A stretch of DNA of 35,016 nucleotides, taken from the IMG/VR virus record IMGVR_UViG_3300025276_000089, positions 1 through 35,016 of that record; one strand, given 5' to 3'. The notes under the pieces are model-generated. The model saw only the letters and a program-made list of their open reading frames with translations. It did no database searches and was not told where the DNA came from. Position 1 is the first letter of the stretch, and each line of letters begins with the position of its first letter. Positions 1 through 6,781 of this stretch are shown here, piece by piece. Made by a program: the position numbers and the translations under genes. This DNA comes from a virus.

Positions 1-387
1 CGGGAGTGTGTTTCTACGCACACGCGAGAGACCGCCGATTTCGAGGTTTTTTGGGAAGCCTACCCGTCGAAGACCGGCAAGGCCGCGGCTCGAAAAGCCT
101 TCCCTGCGGCGAGGGCCAAGGTCGCCAGCGTAGAAACCATGATCGACGCTCTGGCCCGCCAGCGGCTCTGGGAGCGATGGCGGCGCGGGATCATCCCCAA
201 CCCGGCGACCTGGCTGAACCAGGAGCGCTGGAACGACGAAGAACCCCCGCCAAGCAATCCCACCCCTCGGAAACCCCATGACCGCCCATCTCCCGACGAT
301 CGCCGTGCAGCCCGCAACGGAATCTGGGCTGACATTGCTGACGAAGAAAGTGGCCAGGGAACTCGCCTGCTTGCCGGAGCGGGATGA
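1..387 (+). CDS. C-terminal part of a phage replication organiser protein (5' end outside window)
   Basis: The open frame enters from the left edge in frame 1 and stops at 385-387. The visible 128 residues carry the C-terminal signature common to phage replication/helix-turn-helix organiser proteins: FEVFWEAYPSKTGKAAARKA followed about 50 residues later by IPNPATWLNQERWND. In related phages this domain lies after an N-terminal winged helix and helps load the replicative helicase. The DNA-binding part is not in the window, so the role is inferred from this tail alone. The next gene overlaps its last 110 bases in another frame, a common arrangement in phage replication modules. Confidence 0.75.
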   Translation, partial: RECVSTHTRETADFEVFWEAYPSKTGKAAARKAFPAARAKVASVETMIDALARQRLWERWRRGIIPNPATWLNQERWNDEEPPPSNPTPRKPHDRPSPDDRRAARNGIWADIADEESGQGTRLLAGAG

Positions 388-724
388 GGTGGTGCGGGAG
401 TGCCAAGCCGTGATCGCAGCGGCTGAGCCCGCCCCCCTGGACGCCTTCGCCATGGCCGTTGAACGGCTGGCCCTTCACTACCCGGAAAGCCGTCTGACGC
501 CGCAGGAGAGCCGCATGGTCCTGGCCGACTGGCGGAGGCTCCTGGGCCACCTCCCGTCCGACATCATGGCCGCTGGCGTAGACGCCTACGTCATGAGCCC
601 GGCGCGGTTCTTCCCGACTCCTGGCCAGTTCGCGGCCCTGGTCGATAGCCCCTGGAAGATCCGCCAGATCCTCGCCAAGCGCGCAAGAGACGCCTTGGAC
701 CTCATGAACCGGTCCGCAGCCTAA
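278..724 (+). CDS. Phage early protein, possible helicase-loader-like partner
   Basis: A 148-residue soluble protein. Its C-terminal half contains an alternating helical region with the motif RFFPTPGQFAALVD (about residues 110-123), of the type seen in small phage proteins encoded just after replication organisers. That position and motif suggest a replication accessory or helicase-loading role, which is inference. The chosen ATG at 278 has no clear Shine-Dalgarno sequence and implies a 110-base overlap with the upstream gene; a later start (for example GTG near residue 25) is possible. No membrane segment or enzyme motif is visible. Confidence 0.6.
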   Translation: MTAHLPTIAVQPATESGLTLLTKKVARELACLPERDEVVRECQAVIAAAEPAPLDAFAMAVERLALHYPESRLTPQESRMVLADWRRLLGHLPSDIMAAGVDAYVMSPARFFPTPGQFAALVDSPWKIRQILAKRARDALDLMNRSAA

Positions 725-742
725 GCCCTGAAAGGAAACGAG

Positions 743-1567
743 ATGAGCAACATGGCAATTCGATGGAGTGGCGAGAACGATCGCTACTTCGGTCCATTCA
801 CCTACGCTCGGGAGCGTCGCGGCTATCGGTCCCTGGCTGTCGTGCTGGGGTCTGGCGACGGTGACGACTACCCTGGCTGTCGCCTGCGCCTGTCGGCTTT
901 CGGGCACACGCTGATCATCGCTCTGCCGCCGATCATCCGCCCGCACGCCACCCGGCACTATCCGAAGTGGGACGCCGCTACCGTGGCCCGGCTCGGTCGT
1001 GATTGGTACGACGACTTCAGCGAGCGCGAGTACGGGTTCACCTACGGCGAGGGGTTCCTGAACGTCAAGTTCGGGCGCCAGACCCACGATAGCTCCACCG
1101 AGAAGAACTTCGGTTGGTTCCCGCCCTGGACGCAATGGCGCTTCGTCCGCCACAGCCTCTACGGCCTGGACGGCTCGCTGTTCGCCGACTTGCCGCACCG
1201 GGCGCGCTACGGCTCACCTGAGTATGCGGAGAGCCGCCGCCTTGAGGAATCTTGCCCCACGGCGACGTTCGCGTTCAAGGACTTTGACGGCGAGGAGCTG
1301 ACCGTCACCACGAAGATCGAAGAGCGCGAGTGGCTGTTCGGCGAGCGCGGCTTCGCGTGGCTGTCGCTGTTCCGCAAGCCGAAGGTGCGTCGCTCTCTGG
1401 ACCTCCGGTTTTCAGACGAAACGGGCCGCCGCAAGGGCTCGTGGAAGGGGGGCACGATTGGCTCTGGCATCACCCTTGAGCCCGGCCAACTGCACGAGAG
1501 CGGCTTCCGCCACTACTGCGCCGACAACGGCATGGCCTTCATCGGACCTGTGGACCCCACCCAATGA
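743..1567 (+). CDS. Conserved phage protein of unknown function
   Basis: A 274-residue protein with a good ribosome site (AAGGAAACGAG) before its ATG. I recognise the type from other phage genomes but know no function. It is rich in Trp, Tyr and Phe; the centre reads NVKFGRQTHDSSTEKNFGWF (about residues 108-127), then a WTQWRFVRHSLYGLDG stretch, and a later segment with a possible beta structure (FAFKDFDGEELTV). No membrane segment, cysteine cluster or nucleotide-binding motif is visible. The downstream gene starts inside its stop codon (ATGA), so the two are translationally coupled. Confidence 0.65.
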   Translation: MSNMAIRWSGENDRYFGPFTYARERRGYRSLAVVLGSGDGDDYPGCRLRLSAFGHTLIIALPPIIRPHATRHYPKWDAATVARLGRDWYDDFSEREYGFTYGEGFLNVKFGRQTHDSSTEKNFGWFPPWTQWRFVRHSLYGLDGSLFADLPHRARYGSPEYAESRRLEESCPTATFAFKDFDGEELTVTTKIEEREWLFGERGFAWLSLFRKPKVRRSLDLRFSDETGRRKGSWKGGTIGSGITLEPGQLHESGFRHYCADNGMAFIGPVDPTQ

Positions 1568-1944
1568 CCTGGACCGAATGGAAGGGCGGAGAGTGCCCGG
1601 TAGAGCCTGAGACTGTGGTGGAGGTGAAGACGCGCAAGCCGGGAATGACCATCACCGGCCCGGCGTCGTTCTCGCTCCTCAAGTGGGCTCACGAGGGCGA
1701 CTCCTTCGACGTGGTGGCCTATCGCGAAGCCGAGCAGCCGAAGGCCAAGGAGACGCTGCATGAAGCCCTGCGTCAGTGCGGCTGGGTAGTCGTCGCCGTC
1801 GCCATGATCGGGGTCTGTGGCGACATGATCCGCGACACCTACAACGGCGAGGTCAAGTGGCTGGCTTCCGGCTGGATCATACTTGCCGTCGCCTGGACCA
1901 TGAAGAAGTTTGCCACCCGCACGGCACGGAAGGAAGCGAAATGA
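1564..1944 (+). CDS. Small phage membrane protein
   Basis: A 126-residue protein starting at the ATGA overlap with the gene before it. The first 60 residues are soluble and begin with a Trp-rich segment (MTWTEWKGGECPVEP). The C-terminal half has two probable membrane segments: one around VVVAVAMIGVCG (residues 75-86) and one around WLASGWIILAVAW (residues 98-110). A basic tail (KKFATRTARKEAK) follows and probably stays in the cytoplasm. Function unknown; the position among early genes argues against a holin. Confidence 0.6.
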   Translation: MTWTEWKGGECPVEPETVVEVKTRKPGMTITGPASFSLLKWAHEGDSFDVVAYREAEQPKAKETLHEALRQCGWVVVAVAMIGVCGDMIRDTYNGEVKWLASGWIILAVAWTMKKFATRTARKEAK

Positions 1945-2237
1945 GCGACCTCAACCACGGCCAGAACGTCACCTACACCGAGGCCGAAAGCCTCATGGCC
2001 GCCGCCAGCGCGATCCCCGAAAAGCCCTTCTCCACCCGCATAACAGAAGCGGAAGAGAAGGCGTTGGAGGGGCTGATCACGTGGCTTGATGGCGAAGCTC
2101 TGAAAGAGCTTAGGGCCTATGGCCAAGTCCTTAAAACGGATGGTGTCTGCGGGCTGGGCTCCCGCCATCTTGTCCACGCGCAGGCCTACGCCACCGCAGC
2201 CGCTCTCGCTCGTGACTATGCACGGAAGGAAGGGTGA
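1941..2237 (+). CDS. Small phage protein, unknown function
   Basis: A 98-residue acidic, mostly helical protein. Its ATG at 1941 overlaps the preceding stop by four bases (ATGA), and its own stop overlaps the next start (TGATG), placing it in the tightly packed early operon. The centre (EAEEKALEGLITWLDGEALKELRAYG broken by short turns) looks like a helical bundle. No domain recognised and no cysteine or metal-binding cluster visible. A role in early phage metabolism or host takeover is possible, but nothing in the sequence decides it. Confidence 0.5.
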   Translation: MSDLNHGQNVTYTEAESLMAAASAIPEKPFSTRITEAEEKALEGLITWLDGEALKELRAYGQVLKTDGVCGLGSRHLVHAQAYATAAALARDYARKEG

Positions 2238-2422
2238 TGGTCAGCTACATCGTCACCGGCTATCGGCGCACCGCCGTCATGATGACAGTCGAGGCTGGAT
2301 CCGAAGAAGAGGCTATCGAGAAGGCCAAGGCCGGAGAATACACTTCTGCCGACACCGAGCCTGACGGAGACATTCAGCTCTCGAGGTGGACCGCCCAACC
2401 CTCAAACACAAGGGAGGGGTGA
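2237..2422 (+). CDS. Small DpnD/PcfM-like protein
   Basis: A 61-residue protein (MVSYIVTGYRRTAVMMTVEA...). The alternation of a beta strand, TVEAGSEEEAIEKAKAGEY, then an acidic tail matches the pattern of the small DpnD/PcfM-type proteins, in which a 'VEA-S-EEA' segment forms a strand-helix unit. The ATG at 2237 overlaps the previous stop (TGATG); a GTG three bases earlier is also possible. Function of this family is unknown. The next gene has a similar strand/helix layout and may be a distant paralogue. Confidence 0.5.
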   Translation: MVSYIVTGYRRTAVMMTVEAGSEEEAIEKAKAGEYTSADTEPDGDIQLSRWTAQPSNTREG

Positions 2423-2424
2423 GC

Positions 2425-2619
2425 ATGGCCGTCCGCACCTTCACCGGCACGTTTCGCGACCGCTCCGGAGCATCTCGCGTCTTCCGTCTTGAGGCCGAGA
2501 ACCATGACCAGGCTGAACGGTTCGCCCGCGACCTGATCGCTTCCGGCGCCAGGATCGACGGGGAGCTGATGGATGAAACCGAGGTCGAGACCTTCACCGA
2601 ACAGGGGAGGGCGCATTGA
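2425..2619 (+). CDS. Small early protein, possible paralogue of the gene before it
   Basis: A 64-residue protein starting at ATG 2425, directly after a strong AGGGAGGGG ribosome site; that site decided the start over the longer frame. It reads MAVRTFTGTFRDRSG, then FRLEAENHDQAERFARDLI. This is the same strand, 'EA', then helix order as the preceding 61-residue protein, suggesting an old duplication. No enzyme motif. Function unknown. Confidence 0.5.
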   Translation: MAVRTFTGTFRDRSGASRVFRLEAENHDQAERFARDLIASGARIDGELMDETEVETFTEQGRAH

Positions 2620-2680
2620 CCGCAGCGCCCGGCGTGATCCCCAGCGCGAACCACTCTACAATCCAGGCAGAGGTAAGCCG

Positions 2681-3379
2681 ATGACCCGCCGCAAGCACAA
2701 AATGCAGCCCGCCCCGGTCCCCGCCGGTGACGTCATGGAGCTGCCCGCCAACGAACGCGGCGCCCCGCCCGAGGTGGTTGCGCAATACGATCGTGAGCAG
2801 GCCCGCCTTATCAACCCCCTGGCCAGCGACAAGGCCCGCGAGCAGGCTCGGCGTAACCTGGAGAACCTGGAAGCCAACCGGGCGCGTTGGGGCGAGAAGG
2901 CCTGGCAAGAACGAGCGGCGGCCGAGACCGAAGGCCTGGCCAAGGCGCGCGGCGAAGACGTGGCCCGTGACGGCGGTCGGATGCGGATTGTCAGCCGCGA
3001 TGGCCTTTACGCCGCCGCCCGCGCCCGCGATGGCCTGACGCAGCGCCAATATGAGGTCGGGGCGCGATACCGTGCGGGATGGCAGGCGCGCTCTGCGGAC
3101 GTGGGAAGCCAACTTGGGGCCGTGAGCGAGTCCAGCGCCGGCCACGACAACAACCGCTTCGTGGCGGCCCGCGCCCAACGCGCGATCAAGCTGCAGATCC
3201 TAGGCAAGATGGAGCGCGCCGTTGCGGTCCAATGCAGCTCAGAGCCTGCCTGTCTGCAAATGCTCCGCTGGGTTGCCGGGGAGGGCCATTCCCTGGCCAG
3301 CTTTGGCGAGGGCCGGGCCTACGAGCGCAACCTCCGCGCCCTTAAGCGAGCCCTAGACGTAGCGGGCACGGTGACGTGA
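2681..3379 (+). CDS. Possible phage late-gene regulator (DUF6456-like C-terminus)
   Basis: A 232-residue protein. ATG 2681 was chosen because an AGAGGTAAG ribosome site precedes it; the frame is open further upstream. Residues 35-95 are a charged helical or coiled segment. Residues 115-140 read RDGLTQRQYEVGARYRAGWQ, and the C-terminus (residues 190-230) has paired helices around MLRWVAGEGHSLASFG and NLRALKRALDVA. This order (a 'Q-x-x-AGxRYR' segment followed by a C-terminal helix-turn-helix-like unit) resembles the DUF6456-type regulators of alphaproteobacterial phages. Its place at the end of the early block is where a late activator or antiterminator would sit. Family assignment is by eye and uncertain. 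Confidence 0.5.
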   Translation: MTRRKHKMQPAPVPAGDVMELPANERGAPPEVVAQYDREQARLINPLASDKAREQARRNLENLEANRARWGEKAWQERAAAETEGLAKARGEDVARDGGRMRIVSRDGLYAAARARDGLTQRQYEVGARYRAGWQARSADVGSQLGAVSESSAGHDNNRFVAARAQRAIKLQILGKMERAVAVQCSSEPACLQMLRWVAGEGHSLASFGEGRAYERNLRALKRALDVAGTVT

Positions 3380-3454
3380 TGCACTAGATGTTGACGCGGG
3401 AAGGCCAAGGTGGCATATCGGTCATGTCGGCGCTTTGCGCCCGTGACCAGAGCG

Positions 3455-3667
3455 TCACCGCTTCTTCAACCGCGACCCATAGGCCGGCACCTCCCGCCCC
3501 ACTGGCAGATCCACCTTCACCCGCTCCGGCGCATCCAACCCCAGACGCAGCAGCGCGATAAGCGCCGCGTTCCGGGTCATGCCCCGACCAGCCGCCCAGC
3601 CTTCTACAGCCTCCAGCACATCAGCCGGAGGTCGGAACGATAGGGGCGGGGACTTCGGTTGAGCCAT
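3455..3667 (-). CDS. Ribbon-helix-helix (RHH) transcriptional repressor
   Basis: A 70-residue protein on the minus strand. Residues 9-45 (LSFRPPADVLEAVEGWAAG, then GMTRNAALIALLRLGL) fit the ribbon-helix-helix fold: a short strand with basic and aromatic residues, helix A, a G-x-T/S-R-N turn and a hydrophobic helix B. RHH proteins bind palindromic operators as dimers of dimers. A perfect 15-bp palindrome begins two bases upstream of the chosen ATG, so autoregulation is likely. It is divergent from the Acb2/Tad1-like gene at 3827, which suggests it represses that gene too, in the manner of anti-CRISPR-associated (Aca) regulators. A longer form beginning inside the palindrome is possible; no good ribosome site supports either start. 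Confidence 0.7.
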   Translation of the reverse strand: MAQPKSPPLSFRPPADVLEAVEGWAAGRGMTRNAALIALLRLGLDAPERVKVDLPVGREVPAYGSRLKKR

Positions 3668-3668
3668 G

Positions 3669-3687
3669 GGGATGTAATACATCCTCT
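3669..3687. promoter_or_regulatory. Candidate RHH operator, copy 1
   Basis: The 15-bp odd palindrome GGATGTAATACATCC occupies 3670-3684 and has seven perfectly paired bases on each side of a central A. The surrounding 19 bases (GGGATGTAATACATCCTCT) recur identically at 6493-6511. This copy touches the start of the RHH gene on the minus strand and faces the Acb2/Tad1-like gene on the plus strand. It is probably the operator through which the RHH protein controls itself; binding is inferred. Confidence 0.65.
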
Positions 3688-3826
3688 CGCGCCCGAGAGC
3701 ACCCCCCCCTTCGCGCCCAGCCCAACGCCTCAACATCCCAGAGGCGAGACCATCTCAGCCCTACACATGCGCGTTGGGGCTGCGGCGCGAGACTTCATCA
3801 GCCGGACAATCGAAAGGAGGTGCCCA

Positions 3827-4225
3827 ATGCGCACCCTGACTGAACACCGCGTCAACGCGGCGAACGACCGTCTTCAAATCACCGTGGCTGATGAGCCCGG
3901 CGCTGGTGGCGCGAGCCACTACTACGTCGTGAGCGGCTATGATCCGAAGGCGAACCCCTCGGTTCTGTCGCTTGGCGCCCCCGCCGGCCCGCACATCGGC
4001 ATCCTGTTTCAGAACGGCCCGATCAGCGAGGCCGGCATCAACGGTGTGACCCACGAGGCGCTGCTCGCCATTCTGATCGATCGGATGCGTAGCTTCCAAA
4101 CTGGCCCGTATTCGTGCCGTGAAAACGCGCTCGCCCTGACCAAGCTGGAAGAGGCCCAGATGTGGCTCCTTCAGCGGACCCGCGCCCGCATGTCGCGCGG
4201 CGTCGAGGGAGCCCACAAGGTCTAG
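3827..4225 (+). CDS. Acb2/Tad1-like anti-defence protein (cyclic-nucleotide sponge)
   Basis: A 132-residue protein with a near-perfect ribosome site (AAAGGAGGTG). The C-terminal region CRENALALTKLEEAQMWL, then QRTRARMSRGVEGAHKV (about residues 91-132) matches the helical hairpin of Acb2/Tad1-family proteins. The middle (ILFQNGPISEAGINGVTHEA, then LLAILIDRMRSFQ, residues 57-89) and the N-terminus (LTEHRVNAANDRLQITVADE) match the longer Tad1-like form. Known members bind and sequester the cyclic nucleotide or cyclic ADP-ribose signals of CBASS and Thoeris, so the host effector is never switched on. The gene stands alone between a divergent RHH repressor with its operator and a strong hairpin at 4235, as a self-contained anti-defence unit. 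Family assignment is by recognition; ligand is unknown. Confidence 0.75.
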   Translation: MRTLTEHRVNAANDRLQITVADEPGAGGASHYYVVSGYDPKANPSVLSLGAPAGPHIGILFQNGPISEAGINGVTHEALLAILIDRMRSFQTGPYSCRENALALTKLEEAQMWLLQRTRARMSRGVEGAHKV

Positions 4226-4234
4226 GCCGCCCTA

Positions 4235-4264
4235 TCGCGCCGGCTCAATCACGAGTCGGCGCGA
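4235..4264 (+). terminator. Strong hairpin after the anti-defence gene
   Basis: A 12-bp stem (4235-4246 with 4253-4264, one G-T wobble) closes a six-base loop, beginning TCGCGCCGGCTC. It starts nine bases after the stop of the Acb2/Tad1-like gene. No clear T-run follows, so it may act as an intrinsic terminator of the GC-rich type or as an mRNA 3'-end stabiliser. Confidence 0.6.
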
Positions 4265-4317
4265 TGCCTTCTGACCATCTCTCCTAAGCGACATTCCGCC
4301 GCCCTGATAATGGCGGG

Positions 4318-4428
4318 ATGTCTAGAAACACTCGACCCGCCACCCGCCTCTCGGTCGCCCTGCAGATCGCCCGCCTAATCAGGGTCGTCTGCGAGATCAT
4401 TTCCTGGCTCCGCGACAATTGGCCGTGA
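4318..4428 (+). CDS. Possible 36-residue small protein
   Basis: A short frame reading MSRNTRPATRLSVALQ, then IARLIRVVCEIISWLRD. The second half would form an amphipathic or membrane-associated helix with basic residues on its N-terminal side. A weak GGCGGG lies too close to the ATG to be a convincing ribosome site. It fills the otherwise empty interval between the hairpin at 4264 and the gene at 4448. Low confidence; function unknown. Confidence 0.3.
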   Translation: MSRNTRPATRLSVALQIARLIRVVCEIISWLRDNWP

Positions 4429-4447
4429 CCCCAACCCCGGAACACCT

Positions 4448-4975
4448 ATGACCCCCGAAGAGATCCGCCTGAAGGCTCTGACTCTGGCGACCAACAACGG
4501 GCAGACGAAAGCGGCCTCGCCGGAAGACATCGTGAAGCGCGCCCGCGCCTACGTCGAGTTCATCGAGGAGCGCGCCGGTCTCTCTGCTGGTCTCCGTCGC
4601 GCCATCGACGCCGCGTCGCAGCCCGAAGACGCGCAGACCTGGGCCGGCTTCAACAAGCGAAAGTCTGCCGAGGCCCACGCCGAACGCATGGCGACGCTTC
4701 ACGCGCTTCACGGCGCAATTGAGAGCGACCCCATCCAGATGGCCCGCAAGGCGCTGTATGATGTGGGCGGGATTGAGCTGAGAGCGATGGACTTGGGCGG
4801 CGCCATGGGCCGAATGGTCCCGATGATCCCCAACGATCCCACCCTGCGAGCCCGCGCCGACGCCTACAACGCCCTGGCCGATCTTCACGCCAAGCAGTCA
4901 GCCGAAGTGTTCCACATCGCCCGCCGCGCCGACATCGGCAAGCAGACCGGCGCCAGCGACTTCCTGCGAGCCTAA
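4448..4975 (+). CDS. Phage protein of unknown function
   Basis: A 175-residue soluble, helix-rich protein. The N-terminus (EEIRLKALTLA, then SPEDIVKRARAYVEFIEE) is of a sort common in alphaproteobacterial phages among the small genes before the terminase. No catalytic or metal-binding motif is visible. No strong ribosome site is seen (GGAACACCT precedes the ATG). Followed by a 54-base gap and another small gene in the same direction. Function unknown. Confidence 0.6.
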   Translation: MTPEEIRLKALTLATNNGQTKAASPEDIVKRARAYVEFIEERAGLSAGLRRAIDAASQPEDAQTWAGFNKRKSAEAHAERMATLHALHGAIESDPIQMARKALYDVGGIELRAMDLGGAMGRMVPMIPNDPTLRARADAYNALADLHAKQSAEVFHIARRADIGKQTGASDFLRA

Positions 4976-5029
4976 CCCCATCAACCACCCACCGCCAGGA
5001 CATCCGCAAGGATCTGGCTAAGGACCGCC

Positions 5030-5248
5030 ATGGACCTTCCCACCCGCATCCGTGATCTCCGCAGCCTTCCCGAATCCACCGATTGGGAAGAGGCCGTCGA
5101 GACGATCCTTCTGGAGATGGCCGAGCGCCTAGCCAAAAGCGAATTGCTCCGGGCAGACTACACTCGCAAGACGCAGGAGCTTGCACGCCTCGGCCGGCTC
5201 ATCCCCATGTACAGCGCCCACACCCAAGCCTCTGAGGCCACACCATGA
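5030..5248 (+). CDS. Small helical phage protein
   Basis: A 72-residue protein, acidic in its first half and with a heptad-like helical stretch (ETILLEMAERLAKSELLRAD), suggesting a small helical dimer. Its stop overlaps the metallopeptidase start (ATGA at 5245), so the two are probably made together. No domain recognised; it could be a partner of the peptidase, but that rests on position only. Confidence 0.55.
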   Translation: MDLPTRIRDLRSLPESTDWEEAVETILLEMAERLAKSELLRADYTRKTQELARLGRLIPMYSAHTQASEATP

Positions 5249-5877
5249 CCGAAGAGACCAAGCGGCCGTATCCCGACGCCGCGCTGCTCGATCCGGTCGC
5301 GCCTGACGCCTTTCAGCCTGACCCCGCTCTAGCGCAATGGCTGATGGACACATTCATCGCCGATGACGCGCGGCTTCTCAATGGCGACCACAGCCACCTT
5401 CGCTTCGCCAACATCGGCTGCCTTTGGACCAACGTCGGCAACAGCCGCCAACAACGCCGCATCGTCGGGCAATGTGAACTAGGCCAGCCCCGAGCCATGC
5501 AAGGCAAGTGGGGCAAGGCTCGCCAGGAGATTCAGGTGCGGGAATGGTTCGGCGACGTGCCGGACTTCATTCTGACTTTCGATGCTGGCTATGCGGCGAG
5601 CTGTAGCGACGCAGAGTTCTGCGCCCTGGTCGAGCACGAACTCTATCACGCCGGCCAGGAGCGAGACGACTTCGGCCAGCCCAAATTCACCCGCGAAGGC
5701 CGTCCCAAGTTCGCTATGAGGGGCCATGATGTCGAGGAGTTCGTCGGCGTGGTCCGACGCTACGGCGCTTCTGCGTCAGGCGTGGCTGAACTCGTAGAAG
5801 CCGCCAAGCGTGGCCCACAAATCGCCGCCGTAAGCATTTCTCAGGTTTGTGGGACTTGCGCGCTTAGGGCCGCATAA
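5245..5877 (+). CDS. Putative phage zinc metallopeptidase
   Basis: A 210-residue protein with the zinc motif HELYH at residues 131-135 (two His ligands and catalytic Glu132) inside CALVEHELYHAGQE. A later RGHDVEEFVGVVRRYG (residues 159-174) could supply the third ligand, His161. This layout, with the preceding hydrophobic strand DFILTFDAGYAA, matches the phage 'putative metallopeptidase' family. No signal peptide is seen, so it acts in the cytoplasm or inside the virion; the target is unknown. It follows the 72-residue gene by a 4-base overlap and is followed after 17 bases by the small-terminase-like gene, placing it at the entry to the packaging block. Confidence 0.8.
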   Translation: MTEETKRPYPDAALLDPVAPDAFQPDPALAQWLMDTFIADDARLLNGDHSHLRFANIGCLWTNVGNSRQQRRIVGQCELGQPRAMQGKWGKARQEIQVREWFGDVPDFILTFDAGYAASCSDAEFCALVEHELYHAGQERDDFGQPKFTREGRPKFAMRGHDVEEFVGVVRRYGASASGVAELVEAAKRGPQIAAVSISQVCGTCALRAA

Positions 5878-5894
5878 GTCTTGAGGATAGCCTG

Positions 5895-6392
5895 ATGGCA
5901 GAGCGTGGAGAGGCGAAGCTCACCGAAGAAGCCCGTGCCTATGTGGTTCAGGCCCTGGCCTGCTACGACGCGCCGTCTGTCGTGCGCGAGGCGGTCAAGA
6001 AAGAATTTGGCCTCACGATTACACCGCAGGCCGTCGAGGCATACGATCCAACCAAGCGAGCCGGCGCCAAGCTTTCCGAGAAGTGGAAGGTGTTGTTTGA
6101 GCGCACCCGCGAGGTCTTCCTTGAGGACACGGCCCGCATCGGAATTTCTCACCGCGCCGTTCGCCTCCGCGCCCTTCAGCGTATGGTCGACAAGGCCGAG
6201 AACATGAGCAACCTCGCTCTGGCCTCTCAACTGCTGGAGCAGGCGGCCAAAGAGGTCGGCGGGCACTACACGAACAAGCGCGAGTTCAGCGGCCCGAACG
6301 GCGGCCCGATCCAGACCTACGACCTGTCGAAGGCGGATGATGACGACCTGAAGAAGCTTGAGGCGTTGCTGGCTAAGGTGGCGCCGGAATGA
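5895..6392 (+). CDS. DUF2280 family protein, probable small terminase subunit
   Basis: A 165-residue protein. Residues 8-95 (KLTEEARAYVVQALACYDAP, then VVREAVKKEFGLTITPQAVE and a helix up to the RIGISHRAVRL region) match DUF2280, a helix-turn-helix domain encoded next to phage large terminases. The C-terminal part has a helix (MVDKAENMSNLALASQLLEQ), a GGHYTNKREF segment and an acidic tail. Small terminase subunits recognise the phage packaging site and present DNA to the motor. Unusually, the large terminase is not adjacent but about 4 kb away at 10375. Confidence 0.8.
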   Translation: MAERGEAKLTEEARAYVVQALACYDAPSVVREAVKKEFGLTITPQAVEAYDPTKRAGAKLSEKWKVLFERTREVFLEDTARIGISHRAVRLRALQRMVDKAENMSNLALASQLLEQAAKEVGGHYTNKREFSGPNGGPIQTYDLSKADDDDLKKLEALLAKVAPE

Positions 6393-6478
6393 GCGCGTCG
6401 GGGTTCTTCCTGAGCCAGGTACATCTCGCAGGCTACACCGAGGGGTTTCGCCAGCGGAACGATCAGCTCCCGACCTGA
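6389..6478 (+). CDS. Possible 29-residue coupled peptide
   Basis: A short frame starting in the ATGA overlap with the DUF2280 gene stop; it reads MSASGFFLSQVHLAGYTEGF, then RQRNDQLPT. The stop-start coupling is the main support. It may be the leftover start of a longer ancestral gene cut off when the accessory cassette entered. Low confidence. Confidence 0.3.
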   Translation: MSASGFFLSQVHLAGYTEGFRQRNDQLPT

Positions 6479-6492
6479 CCCCTCCACCGGGA

Positions 6493-6511
6493 GGGATGTA
6501 ATACATCCTCT
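6493..6511. promoter_or_regulatory. Candidate RHH operator, copy 2
   Basis: Identical over 19 bases to 3669-3687, with the perfect palindrome GGATGTAATACATCC at 6494-6508. It lies 70 bases before the first gene of the accessory cassette and 26 bases before the stem-loop element at 6537. It probably lets the RHH repressor encoded at 3455-3667 control the cassette promoter. Confidence 0.65.
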
Positions 6512-6536
6512 GGCCTAGGGCCGAACCTGCAAGCCC

Positions 6537-6560
6537 CGTCGAGATGACGCGGCGTTTCCC
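6537..6560 (+). promoter_or_regulatory. Repeated late-gene leader element, copy A
   Basis: Begins CGTCGAGATGACGCGGCGTT and ends in CCC. The same element precedes the capsid gene (15359) and tail-fibre gene (25577) at nearly the same distance from the start (41, 40 and 38 nt). The first 13 bases can form a 5-bp stem around an AGA loop. It may be a late promoter part or an RNA signal in the leader. Confidence 0.5.
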
Positions 6561-6577
6561 TGTGATGGAGGTCCGCC

Positions 6578-6781
6578 ATGCCGGCCTATCGCGACCCCGA
6601 ATCCCGACAGATCGTCTATCCGGATCGGTCCTTTCCCGGGGACCTTCCGCAGACCCTGGCCTATGACGGCTCTGGCAACCTCTCGACCATCACCGTCACG
6701 GATGGGACGAACACCTGGGTCCAGACCCTGACCTACACTGATGGAAACCTGACGGGCGTCAGCGCCTGGGTGAAGCAATGA
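6578..6781 (+). CDS. Small phage structural-type protein
   Basis: A 67-residue protein with a GATGGAGG ribosome site. The C-terminal half (LAYDGSGNLSTITVTDGTNT, then WVQTLTYTDGNLTGVSAWVK) is a short beta-rich unit with Tyr-Asp and Gly-Asn turns, a pattern I recognise from small genes near phage structural genes. It may be a decoration or adaptor module for the large protein encoded next, whose start overlaps its stop. First gene of the cassette between the terminase subunits; preceded by operator copy 2 and leader element A. Confidence 0.6.
   Translation: MPAYRDPESRQIVYPDRSFPGDLPQTLAYDGSGNLSTITVTDGTNTWVQTLTYTDGNLTGVSAWVKQ

Noticed and set aside
5841-6506. 221-codon minus-strand frame that begins inside operator copy 2
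   Set aside because: The start ATG is part of the palindrome and the frame is the antisense of the DUF2280 gene.
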